NCBI GenBank assembly: GCA_020881915.1
Contig: JAJFPB010000002.1
Span: forward strand, 1 to 64,000
Length of the DNA: 64,000 bases
From: Paramyrothecium sp. XJ0827
Lineage: Eukaryota > Ascomycota > Sordariomycetes > Hypocreales > Stachybotryaceae
Reading direction: 5' to 3'
Below, in pieces: positions 1-12,500 of the stretch (the first letter of the stretch is position 1; each line of letters starts with the position of its first letter). The notes beneath the pieces were generated by a model. That model was given only the letters and a program-made list of their open reading frames with translations. It did not search any database and was not told the DNA's origin. Both the position numbers and the translations under genes were made by a program.

Positions 1-384
1 TTTAATTGATTACTTCACTTCATTTCCTGCCTTTTAATAATGGACTTCTATATCTTAAAACCCTATAACTTTAATTGTGGCCTTGCTTGCCTGGCTTGTT
101 TCCTGCTATTACTCTTCATTCTAAATTACTCTTTTTAAATCTTCTCTAAAACCCTTTTATAACTTTATTTTTGCCTCACTGGCCTGACTCTTTTCTAATT
201 ATTATCTTTAATTATTTATATGCTCTTTTTAATGCTAACTACTATTAACTTATAACTCTTTACTTTTATTTATTTTATTAAATATACTATTAAATTCTAT
301 AACCCTTATATTATCTCTTTTTATATCTTTTAATCTTTCTCTCGCGCTCTTACCTTATTACTAATTACTTTTCCTAACTATTAC

Positions 385-535
385 CCTAAACTCCTCCCCT
401 AACCCTCACCATAAACCCCTCCCCTAACCCTCACTATAAACTCCTCCCCTAACCCTCACCATAACCCCCTCCCCTAACCCTCACCATAAACCCCTCCCCT
501 AACCTCACCATAAACCCCTCCCCCCTAACCTTCCC
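385..535. repeat. Telomere-like minisatellite, about 25-bp unit
   Basis: About six tandem copies of a 25-bp unit resembling CCTCCCCTAACCCTCACCAT plus AAACC follow one another with small variants. Each unit contains CCCTAACCCT, so the array looks like degenerate telomere sequence expanded as a minisatellite. The complementary strand carries regularly spaced G runs. Confidence 0.85.
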
Positions 536-578
536 TTGCTATCTTACCTTATTACTAATTACTCCCTAATCTTAACTG

Positions 579-696
579 TGGCCTCGCCGGCCTGGCTCTT
601 TTTCCGCTGTCGCCCTTAATTATTTATAACTCTTTTTAACTCTCCCCTAAAACCCTTCTATAACTAACCCTAACTATGGCCTCGCCGGCCTGGCTC
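579..696. repeat. Duplicated subtelomeric box
   Basis: The 20-mer TGGCCTCGCCGGCCTGGCTC occurs at 579-598 and again at 677-696. Both copies are followed by a CTGTCGCCCTTAATTA-type tail. A diverged copy starts near 78 and another near 166. Together they form a unit of about 95 bp built from this box, a TTTATAACTCTTTTTAA segment and a CCCCTAAAACCC segment. Confidence 0.75.
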
Positions 697-1659
697 TTTT
701 CTTGCTGTCGCCCTTAATTATTAACCCTAACCCATTTAAACCCTCCTCCCTCCCTTCTCCTCTGACCTCCGACCTCCGATCTCTACCCCTTAACCTTAAC
801 CCTATTCGCCCGGTCCGGTTCCGCCCTCTACTACTAATCCCCTAAATCCTCCCGCCTCCACATGGCCGCACATCACTTATTGTGGGTCTAACTGCCTGCT
901 GCTTGCTTCTTTTCTAACTGCCCGCCTTATATTACATTGCAATCCCTGCTGTTTCCTTCCCTTTTGTACTTCTGCCTTTGTATATTCTGTAATCCGACTT
1001 TTCTTCTCTATTCTTCCTATATAAACCTTAACCCCTCTATCTACCCCTCCTCCTTCTTTTACCCTTTCTTGCTGCTCTTTACCTCTCCGCTATTCGTCTT
1101 GGCTATTTATTCTAATCCTTGTCTCTACCTACCTGGCTAAACCCTTGCTTTCCTGCCTGCCTGCTTATATTGTCCGTTGCTTCTCTACTGACTTCTTTTG
1201 TTTTAATTCTTGCCTGCTAACTCTATTGACGGCCCTTCTTTTATCTTACCTAATGCCTACTGTCTCTGTCACCGCCATCTTGGCTGCTGCTTGCCTTCTT
1301 GCTGCTGCTATAACTCTCGCCGTCTACGCCATGCCTGCCTCCTCCTACCTAACTGTTGTATTCACCTACGCCGCCATTTATCTATCTCTATATCTTCACT
1401 ACAACACTGGCTTCTCTGTTACCGCTGCCTTTGCTAATAACCCGTTGTCTTTACCTAATCTACTATCCGCCCTCCTCCTTCATTATCTGCTTACCCTAAC
1501 CCTTCTCATTGACTTGTTCCCATCTTAAACTAATTGGTCTGGGCCTACGTTTCGATTTTATCGTCAAATCCCGCCTAATCTATTAACACTCCTTGGTCTC
1601 TACATACTATACCATACTATCCACACTTACTCTATGGCCTGCAAACATGGGCAACCTTT

Positions 1660-1772
1660 CTCACCCTAACCATATAAATGCAACCTCACCCTAACCATAT
1701 TAATTAAACCTCACCCCTAACCATATTAATTAAACCTCACCCTAACCATATTAATTAAACCTAACCCTAACT
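1660..1772. repeat. Second telomere-like minisatellite, about 26-bp unit
   Basis: Four tandem units of the form CACCCTAACCATATTAATTA plus AACCT are visible, ending in CCTAACCCTAACTG. This array has a different spacer from the one at 385-535 but shares the embedded CCCTAA. Two unrelated units that both carry the telomere motif suggest repeated expansion of interstitial telomere seeds. Confidence 0.8.
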
Positions 1773-2473
1773 GTCTCTACTCCGCCGTATAAATAATAAT
1801 ACCTATAACCCTCTAAAATTATATATCTCTTCTAACCTCTATTATATAATAATCTACAAATTTATATAAACCCCACACATATATTATTTGTCTCATGCCC
1901 GCCCCATCTTACCTTCTTACCTATCCATATAAACTTGTCCACCTCTTCTTCCCAATTATACCCATCTCCTTTATTATTTCCATCGTCTCGTCGTGGTAAA
2001 ACCCTAACCCCGCGCCCCAAACCTTTTCTAATACACCTCTATACTGGCACTGCTTCCTTATATCTGGGCAAATGCCCCTCGTCCTCCTTTGCCGCCACCC
2101 ATTGCTGGTAAATCCCCTGTGGCATCCCGCAATTAAAACACCCGCTGAAACTCGTAAACCGCCTGGCCTTAAATACTATCTTCTTCACCTCTTCGGCCCA
2201 CACCTGCGCTGCAATCCAATCTAATACTCCTCTCTACGGGCATACCTCTCCCTGTTTATTTACGCCTGACCGGCGCGGCTCTTTTCCTGCCCGGATGGTT
2301 TGTTACTCTTCTCTCTTTTCTTCTCTCCCTCTCTCCACCCTTTTTACGCCTAACTGATGCCGCTCTTTTTCTGCCCGGATGGCTTGTTAATCTACTCTCT
2401 CATTCTCTCTTTCTTCTTCTGCCTTACTGGCATTGCCTCTTTCTTGGACGGCACTTTATTCCTTCGCTGTTTT

Positions 2474-2479
<6 letters not shown>

Positions 2480-2509
<30 letters not shown>

Positions 2510-2518
2510 GTCTTTATT
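2480..2518 (-). other. A26 tract preceded by AATAAA, downstream of the helicase gene
   Basis: The + strand has 26 consecutive T at 2480-2505 and TTTATT at 2513-2518. Read on the helicase coding strand this is AATAAA, seven bases, then A26, about 270 nt beyond the last helicase codon. A polyadenylation signal directly followed by a long A tract is the layout of a reverse-transcribed, polyadenylated message. It could equally be a simple A/T slippage tract beside a genuine poly(A) signal. Confidence 0.6.
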
Positions 2519-2784
2519 CCAACCCTACTACTACCCTAAACTACAAATATACCCTAACTCTCTCTACCTATAACTACTACACCAACCCCTAATAATTGTA
2601 TTCTCGCCCTAACCCTAATATCTATTCTCTTTATACTAAATGCTCTATTCACTCCTCCTCTTCCATTATCCACTTACATAACTCTGCAAATCCCCGGCAC
2701 ATCTCATTTGTCTCCATCCCACCCCATAACTTAATCCTCCTTCCTGCCCATGTATAAAACCCCTCGACTCTCTCTCTTGCCCAC

Positions 2785-5700
2785 TTAACCCCTTGACCTT
2801 ATCCTGAAAATACAAACGGCTGCCCTGTAAAACCGCGCCAATACTCCTTCATACTGACATTTCCTCCCTGTATCTTCTCGTATCTCCCCGTCGTCATCCA
2901 TTACCTTCCATCCATTACAAACCTTGTATGGCAACCCACACCCAAAACAAACCGCTGTACGGTTCAAACCCTCGCTTTCGAAACATCTCCTCTTCTATCC
3001 TTGCCATAACCCCGCTCACCTCTCTGTACCCTGCCGTACCCTTTAACGGGCACTCTTCCATTCTGTGCTCATCTGCCTCATCCCCATCCGGCAAATCGCA
3101 CAACACTCTGCCCAACTTTCCAAATAACCCTCCAACTCGCTCGCCATCGCCGTTTCTCCATCATTTGCTTCCTGCTTTGCCACTCTTGGAATGCAATATC
3201 TCGTCTCTGCCGGTCGAACGCTATTTGTGCCTCTGCGTATTCGACTTCGTCTTGGTCTTGGCCTTGGTCTTGGCTTTGGTTGTCCAACTTTTCTTCTATT
3301 CGTCCGCAAACATCGCATTGCTCTTCACCTTCTTCACACCCCTCTCGATCCGTTCGACCATCCATCGACATATCCAATATCTTTCGCCGGCATTCCTCCC
3401 TCTCCACGTAATCCACACTTCTCTCCTCTCTTTCTTCCTTACACCACCCGCTCTGCTCGGCCTTTGCCTTTTGCCGCCTCTCGGCCTCTTGCTTATCTTG
3501 TTTCAACCCCGGCAAATAACAACCGCATCGCTGACTTGCCCGTCTCGTCCCGCTCGCCCGCTCTCCTGTACGTAATCTCGAATTCGCCTCGGCATCCATC
3601 CATGCACTACCAACCTTATGTCGGGTATATCGATTCCCATCCCTAATGCGTTCGTTGCCACTATAATTCTCTCTCCCATCATCCACATCTGTAACCGTTC
3701 CTTCTTGCCCTCCTTTGTGTCGACCTTGTTGTAATATGTGCCACAACCAAACATCTCCCTAACCTCTTCACCCGTTCCACTGACCCGCCATAAATGATCA
3801 CCTTGCCGTCGTGTCCTCCACGGATCCATGCTTCTACAACCTCTTTGATCCTCTTATCTTCTGCCATCTGTGCCTCCTCTTCCTCTTGCCTCCAATGTGC
3901 CCTCCCTTTGCCCCTGCTTTTATTACTCCTATGCTCCACCTTGATGACTGTGTACGTATGTTGCGTCGTGTTGTTTTGCTTCGAAACACTACCTCCCGCC
4001 CGGGCTGGATCGCCGCCACCTTGTAAAACTCGACCATCTCGTCCGGGCCCATCGTGGCTGTTAAAAATACCCGCTGCACACCCCACTCCCGAACCACCTT
4101 TCCGACTTCGCTTAACTTTGGCCGGAACGTTGCGCTGCCATCCATTAATGTGTGGCACTCTTCTAAAATCACTCGGTCCAAAACACCCTGGTTTTGCAAT
4201 CGGTTGACGTAATCTCGGAACCCGCCCGTCACCGCTGACTCGGGCGTCACGAAAACTATGCTTGCTGTCGGCGTTCCCTGCTGGCTGTTCCATATATGGG
4301 ACGTAATTTGGAACTCCGTGCAACGTTTATGTAAATCTTCCTGCAATGCAACCAATGGCACTACAACGATCGTTGTCCCCTCTGGTGAACAATATGCCGG
4401 CAACATGAACGACAAACTCTTGCCTCCACCCGTGCTTGTGATCTGGATAATCGGCGTTTCCCCGCGATGATGGCCCGGATCACCTTCGACTGTTGACCAC
4501 GAAACTCTGTCCCTCGTCCCATCATCTGCTGTAACTGTCCGGAAATATCGACTTGCCGTAACCGATGTAATCGTCGGAATCGCCCTTCCTCCCGCTCGCT
4601 TTCGAACTGATCTCGCTTGCGCTTCCGCCCGCCCTGCGCACTCGCCCCTGTACCGAACCCGAAAAATCGATGTAACTCGTGGCTGATGTTCCGGAATTCC
4701 TCCCGCATCCGCGCTGTGCCTCCTAACCCTTGTTGTAACTCTCGCGCATAAATTATACCCGCGATATGCGATTGGTGGCCGGCCTGTAAATCCGCCGCGT
4801 CATTGTCGATCCCGTCCTCGTCTTCGTATTCCACCCCGTCTTCTCCCACCCTCTTTGCAAACTTGCCTCCTAAATACCGGTTGGATATCGCGATGGCGAT
4901 GTGCCGCCATACGCTGATATTCAACCGACAACCCATTAATCGCTGGCTGATCTGCTGTAAAATTCGCCGCGCCCGATCCGGTGTCCATTTTCTTTCCCCA
5001 CCCAATTCTTCCATTCAACGGGTATGGTCATATCGATGCCTTCGTCTTCCGACTGGCTTGACCGACTTGACCGACCTACCTGACTTGACCGACTTGCCCG
5101 ACTTGACCTTGCTTGTGCCAAACTCTCCTTGTTGCCAATTCCGTCCGTACTACCCTTTTCTTCTCCAAACTCCCTTTCTCCTTCCTCCTCGCTGCTATAT
5201 CCCTCGTCTTCGTCGCTGTTGTGGTGCCGCTTGCGGTATGCGATCTCTTCGCTCCATAAAATGGGCTTACTTGGTCTGCACCCTTGACCATACCCTGCAC
5301 CTGCTGCCAAAACGGCAACACCAACCACAAATACCAAACCAATAATTCCCCAACCTCTCTGGGTATAAAACGGTGAATGATTTTCGCCTGGCCCGTTTGC
5401 TGGAAATTTTTATGGTATGCTGTAACGAAACATACGTCGCCGTTGTGGATAAAAATGTTGCGTGTGCCGCCGTTGCTGGTGTTCTTATACCGTATTCCTA
5501 AAATTTCCCATAATCGCGCGGGCATTGACAATAAATGCTTCAAAACCACATCAACTCCCGGAACCGCTCCAATATTTTGCTGTACTCCTGCAATGCCTTC
5601 TTTTTGTACGGATGCTTTTGCTTTTCATCGGTCGAAATCCATTCTTTTTGCAGTTCCTTGCGCTGAACCAACCGTGTGAATACCCAACCCTTGCCTTGCT

Positions 5701-7462
5701 CCAACCATGTGTTGCGGCTGTCCTCTAAAAACGAATAACCCACCTTGTCCTCGCTATTGTCGTCCTCCACACGATCCCACGGGATATGCGGTAACTTGCT
5801 GAACCCTTCTTCGCTGCCGTCAACCATGGCCAACTTGCATAATAACTCCCTCGCCTCGACGACGACGGCGTGTATCATTTCCGTTAATTGACCCATTGTG
5901 AACTTGGTTCGCTTGTATTGGACTTGCTCTCCTTCCAATCGATGCTGCCGCCCGCCGTTGTATTGAACCGAATGTGCATGCCGTATGTCCGTGTCTCCAA
6001 TATCCAATCCATCGGGCCGGGTTGTTCTGATCGTCCGTCGCCGACACGGGTCATAAACTTACGAACCATTTTCCGTACGCGGGTGAACATGCCCGGCGTA
6101 CGCTCGCGTGCTAATCTCTCCTCCATATTGTGCACCCTCCTGGTTAACTGCACCTCTTCCTCGCGTTGCCGATATGCCCAACCGATGGCAAACATGCGGG
6201 CCACCTTGATCACGGCTGACAAAACGGGTGTATAATCCGACGGGTCGTACCAACCACCATCTTCGCGAATGCCTAATACGGCCAACGCGCTAACAATGGC
6301 ATTCTGATGTTCATTATCGCCCACCTGATGATCCAAAAACAACATAACCATCTCCAAACACTGCCGATCAATTGCTCCATCCGATGGCGGATTGTTTGTT
6401 GGTTTACTCTTGCCCTGGAACGCTTCGTCGCGGGTTCGTGCATGCTGTATGAATGCATCCCACGCTGCCTGCTGTGCGCTCGTGAACTGATACGGCGGTC
6501 GTTCGTCCTCGTCTTCCTGTTGCTGCGTTCGGTACCATATGCTTGTGATCTTGCGCCATACCTCCTTATATCGTATCCATGAATCATCTTCCATCCGCCC
6601 TTCAAACGGTTGTGCGGGTTTCTTCCCAACTTCTCGCCGGTTGATTTCGAATAACGCGGCTGTCCCAACTTTGCTCGGGCGGCATAAACCCTCGACCATT
6701 CCATGGTACGGTCTAAACTCTCGCACACCTGCCGCAACACACCCTCTTCGTCCCCGATGGGTCCGGTCATGGCCCGCAATGCATTGCGGTCTAAACCCTT
6801 CAAATGGACTGACCAACCCACCCTGCCCAACCATGCGTTGGCCTCGAATTTCTGGTTCACTTCTTCGATCCGATCTTCTTTCTCGGCTTCCTTGAACCGC
6901 TGCTCTTGCGTACTGTGGAACTCCTCAATCTTTCGCATGATGTCTCGTTCCTCGGCTTCTGGCTCTGGTTTAACACCTGGCTCTCGAACTTCGAACCATG
7001 CACTGCCGGCTCGGGACGGAAAAACCGTTGGCAATAAACGCCGGTCGTCCATGGCACAAGCCGCTCCGCTTGATGGGTTCTTCTTCGGGAACTATCGCCT
7101 TGTCTCCGTTCATTTTTCCACTGGTGCTTATCCGTGGCGTGATCCCGCATATGCTTCTCTCGTCGGACAATATATGGGCACTGATTACATCTTATACCAT
7201 CTGGCTGTGGCCTGGCGATGATTGGCACCGGCTCGATGGCTTCCACCGGCAACGGGTATTGTCTTAACTGCGTCTGGTCATAAATAATTCCCGGGATTAA
7301 CTTTACCGCTTGGATGATCTTCGCCCTTTCCTTGCTATCAATATCTCGATGATGTCTCCGTAAATGCGTCTGAACCTCATCGGCAATACATGCATGCTCA
7401 CATTGGTTACAAAGCATGAATGGATATTCGGGTAACTTTGTGAATGGACCGAATGCCTCCAT
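2785..7462 (-). pseudogene. Telomere-linked RecQ-type helicase with N-terminal OrsD domain, frame broken many times
   Basis: The ATG at 7462 opens an OrsD (DUF3505)-like region: CNQC near the start, CNQCPYIVRREKHMRDH, then CQRFF and WFEV, with zinc-finger-like Cys/His pairs. A long middle region follows. The helicase core has Walker A TSTGGGKS at about 4413-4436, a DEAH-box variant EECHT at about 4150-4170, LTATMG near 4060 and the motif VI form QESGRAGRDG at about 3537-3568. A Cys-rich tail (CFGCGLPYKVC) ends at 2785. The product would be an ATP-dependent DNA helicase of the telomere-linked class seen next to fungal telomeres, and it is transcribed towards the left end. No introns are needed. 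The frame changes about twelve times, nearly always with the polarity of one lost base and mostly at short homopolymers, while no substitution-type nonsense codon was noticed. The gene may be intact in the organism and broken only in this assembly. Confidence 0.85.
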
Positions 7463-7870
7463 TTTTACTTAACCCTTAATCGGTGGCAATGAATGGTTGA
7501 AGTTGGATTACTTAAATGGAAATGGGTTATCTCTACCTTTATTATGGCTGGCTCTATCCCTTAACATGGCCTCCTGGTCGTCGGGACCCACTCTCAACCT
7601 CACTTCATTTACTTGGGCCGAATTTCGGATGGCCACCAGAAATGCAATTCTGCTTCATTTTAAATAAAAACATACGTGCTTAGTCTCCAAGATCGTGGCT
7701 CTCTATTGATATATATATTATGTATTTTACTGCTGTCTAACCCAAAAACCATAGACGCCACTTTGCAAAAACCATGGACGCCAGTTTCATTAGCGCGAAA
7801 ATAAAATGTATGTAATTTCAAAAACCTTTGAGTCCATGGCACAAGTCATAAGTGATAGGATAGGATAGGG
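7463..7870. promoter_or_regulatory. 5' flank of the helicase gene up to the RIP border
   Basis: About 400 bp of normal composition separate the helicase ATG from the A+T-rich block that starts near 7870. The segment should hold the helicase promoter, but I see no motif that I can name. A small GATAG-type tandem (ATAGGATAGGATAGGGG) lies at about 7856-7870, right at the composition border. Confidence 0.4.
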
Positions 7871-9599
7871 GCTTTATATTTGTAATCCCATATATAAAAA
7901 AACTACATTACGTAGTTTACTGCCTGCGGATTAGTATTTAAAAAGTTAATAGTAATCTTATTCACTTCTTGCCCCATCTCACCAGCTTTAGTAGTATTAA
8001 ATTCATATACCTATTTTATAATAGGAGACAAGGAATATACCACTAATTGGTATACTTTATATATCCTATTACTTATTATAAGATTAATATTAGAGAACTT
8101 ACTGATCTCTAAGAGCCTAATAAAAATAGTTAGAAATATATTACCAGTACGAATATTAAATTAAAAACTTATTTATATAGCGAAGCCTTATATTCCTCTA
8201 TAATAGAGATATATATATTAGGTATAGAAGATATTTAAAATACTAGCTCTATTTCTTAATATACTGCAGCCAGTAAAAAGAGCCTAGAGTAAATAAAGTA
8301 TACTTTTATTTTAGATCTAAATATACCTTCCTAAAGTAGCTATTATAAAATCCTAATAAGATCCTCTTATAGGAAATAAGAAATACTTAATTAATAATAC
8401 TAAATTACTATCTTTATTGCCTTAAGTTTATAAAGGGCAGTAATCTCTAGTCTATAAAAGGTCTATCTATACTATAAGGGCATATAAATAGCTTTATAAT
8501 TATCTCTAGAATACTATATATAGTAATTATATAGTAATAGTATAGTAATTAAACTATATAGTAATTAGTTAGACTAAACCTATTATACTATGTACTTATA
8601 GCTTTTACTTTAGAATATATTTAAGTCTAAGTATATAGTATTACTATACTAAAGAGAGTTTATGGGGTAATAGATCTAATTAAGTAAGTAGACTTAACTA
8701 TAAATAATCTACTATATCCCAACTGCCTTAGATTACCTATGTAATAATACTATAGTATATCTAATCCCAATATTTATACTATATATTAAATAATACCTTT
8801 CCCTAATAGGGTTCAAATTACTATCTAGTCTAATATCTCTATATTACTTTATATATTATTATTTTGGAGATAATATATAGTATGCCTCCTTAGTGAATTT
8901 AGTACTATCTTTACCGTCCTCTACTAATATAAAGTAGTATACCTAGTAGATATTAGATATATTAATCTAATCCTAGTGGCTTCTCTTAGCTAACTATACT
9001 TAGAGCTTATTATTATCTCTTCCCTTCCTTTACTAAGTTCTAATAAAACCTAGCTACTAGTACAAACTCTCAGAGAATACTTCTAATATATTACCTATCT
9101 ATATTACTATAGATAGTAATATACCTTTATATTAATAATTAATTCCTCTTCTCCTCCTCTAACCGCCTTTGTCTTTATTCTCTTCCTACCTATTATATAG
9201 CTCTTGTAGTACTAGATACATATAGTAACACCTAAATTACTCCACTCTACCTACATATTACATAAAACCAGCCATTTATACTATACTCTAGTATACTTGA
9301 CTATTCTAGGTATTAATATCCTATCTAACTAAATAGCTTATAGCAAAATAGATCTATTTACCTAAGTTATTACTTAATATATAGAATATATAGCTAGAAG
9401 TAAGTTACTTTTTTAACCGCTCTTAAAATTAAGTAACCTAAAGCTAATCCTATGTAGTTTACTCTATTACCTAACTTTATACTCTATTTACTATAATCTC
9501 CTATTACTATAATCCTTGTTCCTCTTTATCTTTATATTCTTCTTTATTCTTATCCCTATTGCTATAATAAATATTATATCTCTTCTTACCTACCTTATA

Positions 9600-12500
9600 T
9601 TAATATTAGTTTATTTACCTATCTATAATAGAATTAAGTATAACTTACTAGTAGGTTTACCTAGATAGGTAGTTATTAGCTATTCCCTCCTCTATTATTA
9701 ACCCTTTCTTTCCCTATCTAGGATCTCCTATATCTAGGTAAAGCATAATAGCCTTACTTGCCACACTATCTCGCCCTGCCTAATCACTCTATTATATATA
9801 GTCCTTTAGTCTTATTAGTATATCTACGTAGATTACTATATAGATATTAGGTATATTAATTCCTAAACCTAGGGCATTTATAGCTATAATAACCTACCCC
9901 TTGTTTACCTAGTTACATTATAGCCCAAGTTACTATACTTATAGTTATTTAGTTTTCCTATCTTAGGTATCTACCTTATAGTAATATATATTATATTAAA
10001 GTCACTTAGTAAGATAAATAGTTACTTCTACCTAGCAAGTATATATAATAATCTTGGTGGGCTAGAGGTACTCCTCTAGCTTCTAACTAATAGTTAATAG
10101 TATAGTCTCTATTATAGCTTCGCTGGTGTTCTAGGCCGGACTTAATTTAACCCCAAGAATACTATATATAATATTTCTATATATTATTCTTATTCAGATT
10201 ATCTTAATATCCTCTGGCTAGGTATTAGTAAGCTTAAAAAGTTTGCCCTCCTACTGTAGTAGTAATATTACTATAAGGTATACTATTTGTACCCTAATAA
10301 GAGTTAATTAACCTAACTCCCGTAGTTATAGCTAGAAGGCAGGCATACCTTCTAATATAGTATAGCTCTTATTAATAACTACCCTATCTAGTCTTACAGT
10401 AATATATAGTACCTTGAGGTAGTCTAGGAAGCATTTAATTAGTATAGATTCCGGTATTACAAATACTAGGCTTATATTACTAGGCATATAATCTATTCTC
10501 CACTCTACATAGGTAATACTAAGCTATTTATATTACCCTATTATATTGCCTAGTAGCAACACAAGTAATATAACTACTATAGTAATCCCCCTAATATAGC
10601 TCGCTGCTAGCAGTATAAAGTATATGCTCTTTCCCTGCCCGGTACCTATAACTATAAATATAGGACTCTTATTTTATATAATTGCCTCCACTACCTACTA
10701 TTACTTGCCGCAAAATTAGGCATAATTCCTATAAAGTTACTTTAACTCTCTATCTATATTTACGTACCACAAGGTCTTCTATTGCACCAGTTATAACTTG
10801 CGTAGAGCTTCGTAATATATAGATAGGTTTTTTTGCTTATAGCTAGGTCATAGGATATCCCTAAACCTACCTATAGTAGATAGAAATCCCAGTAGTTAGT
10901 ACTACTCTTTACTAATATACTAGAAATTAAGATAGTACTTATTAGTCTTAAAGCTACCCTCTGTAATTAGCCTACTATATACTAATCTAGCCATTAGAGA
11001 CTTATGCCCTACCTACTTATCCCACGGGCTACTATTCTCCATATCCTCTTTATTGCTCTTACTGCAGTAACCTTCATCTATTTAATCCGCAAATAATAGC
11101 TATATAGTTACTGCGATTTAAAAATATCACCAAGTAATAGTAGTAGATAAATATTGCCAGCTACTAAGGGTAAAACCTTATTAGTACCTAATTAAACTAT
11201 TCCTCTTTAGTATATAGCTTATTTGTAGTAAAGTCTAGTAGGAGCCCGAACCTAGCTACTATACCTCCTTTTTATTGCTTTATTACTTGCTATTTTAATA
11301 TTATATCTAGTAATAATATAAGCTATACTTATCTAAGAATACTAAAATATACCTATTACTATCTAAATTATTATTATTACCTTTATTTATAAGTATATCC
11401 TCTATTACCTAAATACTTGGACTTAATTCTTTCTTCCCTATTATATTAACCTATAGATCCTCCTAGAATAGTAGTATAAGCCAGAGGTAATATATAAATG
11501 GTATACTTATTTCGTGTAGGAGAAAATACTATATTACCTTTAATTACTTAGACCATAAGAAGCCTTTATAGTAGCCTATTATAAGTATTAGTAGTCTATA
11601 GTCTATTATAATATTACAGATGCTACTATTAGCTATATTTTAATAGCGAATGGTAAGTAATTTAGGCCCTTATATAGGCTAACTATAAGTAATATATACT
11701 AGAAATAGTAGAAGTTCTAGGAACCACTTAATTACTTAGCTATACTATACTATTTTCTTGGGGCATAGGCAGATACTACCCTATACTACCTTATCTACCT
11801 TGACCTAAACCCGCTGCAATAGATCTAATAATGTGATTTTATTTATAATCTAGCTATTGCTAGATTTATCTAATTCCAATAGCTAGCTTACAAATAAATG
11901 CCTAATGGTTATATTAGTAGCATTATTAATAATTTTATCCCAAGGGATAATAGGTAGACCCATATTATCTAATATAGCATTTAGGTAGTAATCCTAGGCA
12001 AAAAGCAGCTCCTTAAATAAAATTTCTTCTACCTATTACAATATTATTTATAGCATTAATTAAATGCCAACTACATTAGTTCAGATTCCCTTATATATTA
12101 TATCCTCCCTATCCCAGCTAACTAATCCCTGCTTTATATTGTTTTAGGCCGCCGAAATCCCATAGTTATATAGCTAAATAATAAATTATATAGGTATTAT
12201 CTACTAACCCTTACCCCCTCCTACTATAAAGTGCCTTATTAAGTTAGATATAATATTAAAATAACTAGGACTATATTCCTTAGCTTCTTCCTTCTTTATA
12301 CCTTCCTCTATTTATCTTTTAATTATATGCTTCTATATATTTATAGTATACTTTATAATAAAGAGTTATAAGATAGCTATAATTATAAATAACTTTAGTA
12401 TTAGATTAATAAATAACTCCTATATCTTATCTAGGTATATACTAAGCACTATAATAAAGCTAACTAATATATTATTATATTTAGTTACCTTCATAAAATA

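Larger units (their letters stand above)
1..2784. other. Subtelomeric repeat-rich, gene-free DNA
   Basis: The + strand is strongly rich in C and T and poor in G. CCCTAA-type motifs recur throughout, in the orientation expected at a left chromosome end. No perfect (CCCTAA)n array is present, so base 1 is inside the subtelomere or the terminal repeats are missing from the assembly. The short open frames at 937-1140 and 1145-1528 consist of low-complexity Leu/Ser/Pro/Tyr translations of pyrimidine-rich DNA and I do not accept them as genes. Three related boxes of about 85 bp, with variants of CCCGGATGG and GGCTCTTTT, lie between about 2255 and 2460. Confidence 0.8.

Noticed and set aside
937..1528. 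Two small plus-strand open frames in the subtelomere
   Set aside because: They are Leu/Ser/Tyr-rich translations of pyrimidine-rich repeat DNA, overlap in two frames and have no domain or intron signals.
2928..3646. Plus-strand open frames opposite the helicase gene
   Set aside because: They are mirror frames of a conserved helicase on the minus strand, whose motifs (GRAGRDG, CFGCG) identify the coding strand.
2785..7462. Introns or programmed frameshifting as the cause of the helicase frame changes
   Set aside because: Reading continues across each point without loss of sequence, donor and acceptor pairs are absent, and about a dozen programmed shifts in one gene is not plausible. The degraded copy has the extra base at seven sites.
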